Below are positions 63,175 to 64,000 of a stretch of 64,000 nucleotides of DNA, piece after piece. This DNA comes from Collybiopsis luxurians FD-317 M1. Taxonomy: Eukaryota > Basidiomycota > Agaricomycetes > Agaricales > Omphalotaceae. The stretch is from the NCBI GenBank assembly GCA_000827265.1, contig KN834819.1, positions 1 through 64,000 on the forward strand. Reading direction: 5' to 3'. The notes beneath the pieces are model-generated. The model had not been told where the DNA came from and searched no databases. It worked only from the letters and a program-made list of their open reading frames with translations. The translations under genes were made by a program, and so were the position numbers. Each line of letters opens with the position of its first letter. Position 1 is the first letter of the stretch.

Positions 63175-64000
63175 ATGCGCTCATTTTGGCCATCTCTCCT
63201 GCCTCTCGGGATTTTCTTCCTCCTCCTCGGCGCGACTGCTGCCCATACGGTCGACGGACGAGATGAAACCGATGACGAGGGGACCGTTTGTGCGTATCTT
63301 CCCAATAGGCAGTTGCAACGGCGCGCGCCAGATGATTCTGGGAACGGGTCGAGTGTGGGTGTTGGTGTGGATGTAAGCTTCGGATGATGCGGTCGGTTTC
63401 GTTTTGCTGCTGAAGGAATCGTCTCGTAGCTTCCGTCGGTTGGCTTGACTTTGGGAAATATTACTACGAAACTGGGAAACATCAACCTGACGTGCGTTTG
63501 ACTGCTTCCCTCTCCGTATATCATAAAGTTGACGTCGACCTTGGACAGGGTAACGAATGTTACTATATCCGTGGGCGATATCGAGTAAGTGGAGTTTACG
63601 TAGGTAAGCTTCCCACAAAAACGCTGATATCGTATTTAGCATCGAGAACATTACCATTGGGAATATTTCGATCATAGTGTCTGTTCCACTTCCGGGAGCG
63701 AGTCCAATTAATGCATTTAGTGCTTCGGTAAGCCACCGAACCCTTCTTGCGAGGCAAATATTCACCTTTTTCACCCATAGACTGCCAGTCAGAGTATCAC
63801 GACCTCCACCGCTACCGCCACTTCCACAGTTTCTCCATCTACCACCGTATCCCAATCCTCCGGCCTCTTCCGAATGAAGCGCCAAGACTCGAGTGATAGC
63901 ACGATTACCACTGTCACACCTACCGTCACCTCGACGTCCGGTTTAAGCATCCCGAATCCGACCGTCACCGCATCTGTCGGCGGAGGGCCCATAAGTGCAG
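63175..64000 (+). CDS. Secreted or surface Ser/Thr-rich protein, 3' end missing
   Basis: ATG at 63175 begins a strong signal peptide (MRSFWPSLLPLGIFFLLLGA.., cleavage near residue 23). Five exons can be joined: 63175 to about 63372, about 63430-63491, about 63551-63589, about 63641-63729, and from about 63782 to the window edge. The mature part has several N-glycosylation sites (NIT, NVT, NIS), then a Ser/Thr-rich tract (STATATSTVSPSTTVS), an MKRQ segment and more Thr/Pro-rich sequence. This composition fits a cell-wall or secreted glycoprotein; no catalytic domain is visible. The long open frames on the opposite strand (62973-63885) are shadows of its Ser/Thr codon usage. The exon 1 to exon 2 junction is the least certain. 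Confidence 0.65.

Noticed and set aside
63181..63885. 234-codon minus-strand open frame and the 183-codon frame at 62973-63524
   Set aside because: They lie opposite a plus-strand gene with a signal peptide, good introns and a Ser/Thr-rich tail, whose codon usage opens the reverse strand.

Overview
The window looks like nuclear DNA of a mushroom-forming basidiomycete (Agaricomycetes). The evidence is genes split by many 45-70 nt GT-AG introns, very small exons (11-21 nt), several copies of a TRI5-type sesquiterpene synthase, an alcohol-oxidase-type GMC oxidoreductase, a secreted histidine acid phosphatase, and a family of multi-spanning membrane proteins with a shared exon layout. I do not name a genus.

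Layout. At 1-668 is the 5' part of a membrane-protein gene on the minus strand. At 2.5-13.0 kb lies a large imperfect inverted duplication centred near 7.7 kb, with a nearly identical intact terpene synthase gene on each arm (2681-3758 minus, 11724-12803 plus). The central ~2.9 kb and most of each arm hold no credible gene. From 11.7 to 33.5 kb there is a tandemly duplicated module. Unit A has terpene synthase 2, a phosphatase fragment, an intact P450 (14579-16661), an intact histidine phosphatase (17235-18988) and an intact GMC oxidoreductase (20270-23296). Unit B has a truncated terpene synthase pseudogene (24561-25107), a second P450 with a destroyed splice donor (27044-29147), a 5' phosphatase stub joined to a GMC fragment (29650-29800) and a second intact GMC oxidoreductase (30524-33466). 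This is best read as a sesquiterpenoid gene cluster: a cyclase makes a C15 hydrocarbon, a P450 hydroxylates it and a flavin oxidase oxidises the alcohol. The cluster has been expanding and decaying by duplication. The product is unknown.

From 33.5 to 46.5 kb the DNA is gene-poor. It holds a possible 134-aa gene (35880-36577 minus), a decayed membrane-protein exon with one in-frame stop (about 37350-37930), a TA-flanked inverted-repeat element (42142-42328) and an AT-rich multi-TM gene (43139-44453 minus). At 46592-48670 (minus) is an intact DHH1/DDX6-type DEAD-box RNA helicase, the one clear housekeeping gene. From 50.0 to 59.9 kb is a cluster of four intact multi-TM paralogs (50059-51345 minus, 53737-55084 plus, 55886-57207 plus, 58537-59889 minus) and one broken copy (about 52888-53290). 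At 63175 a secreted Ser/Thr-rich protein gene begins and runs off the window.

Exon models were built by hand from splice signals, frame continuity and comparison between paralogs inside the window. Where I say intact, the stated exons join into one frame with no stop. Percent differences between copies are by-eye counts.
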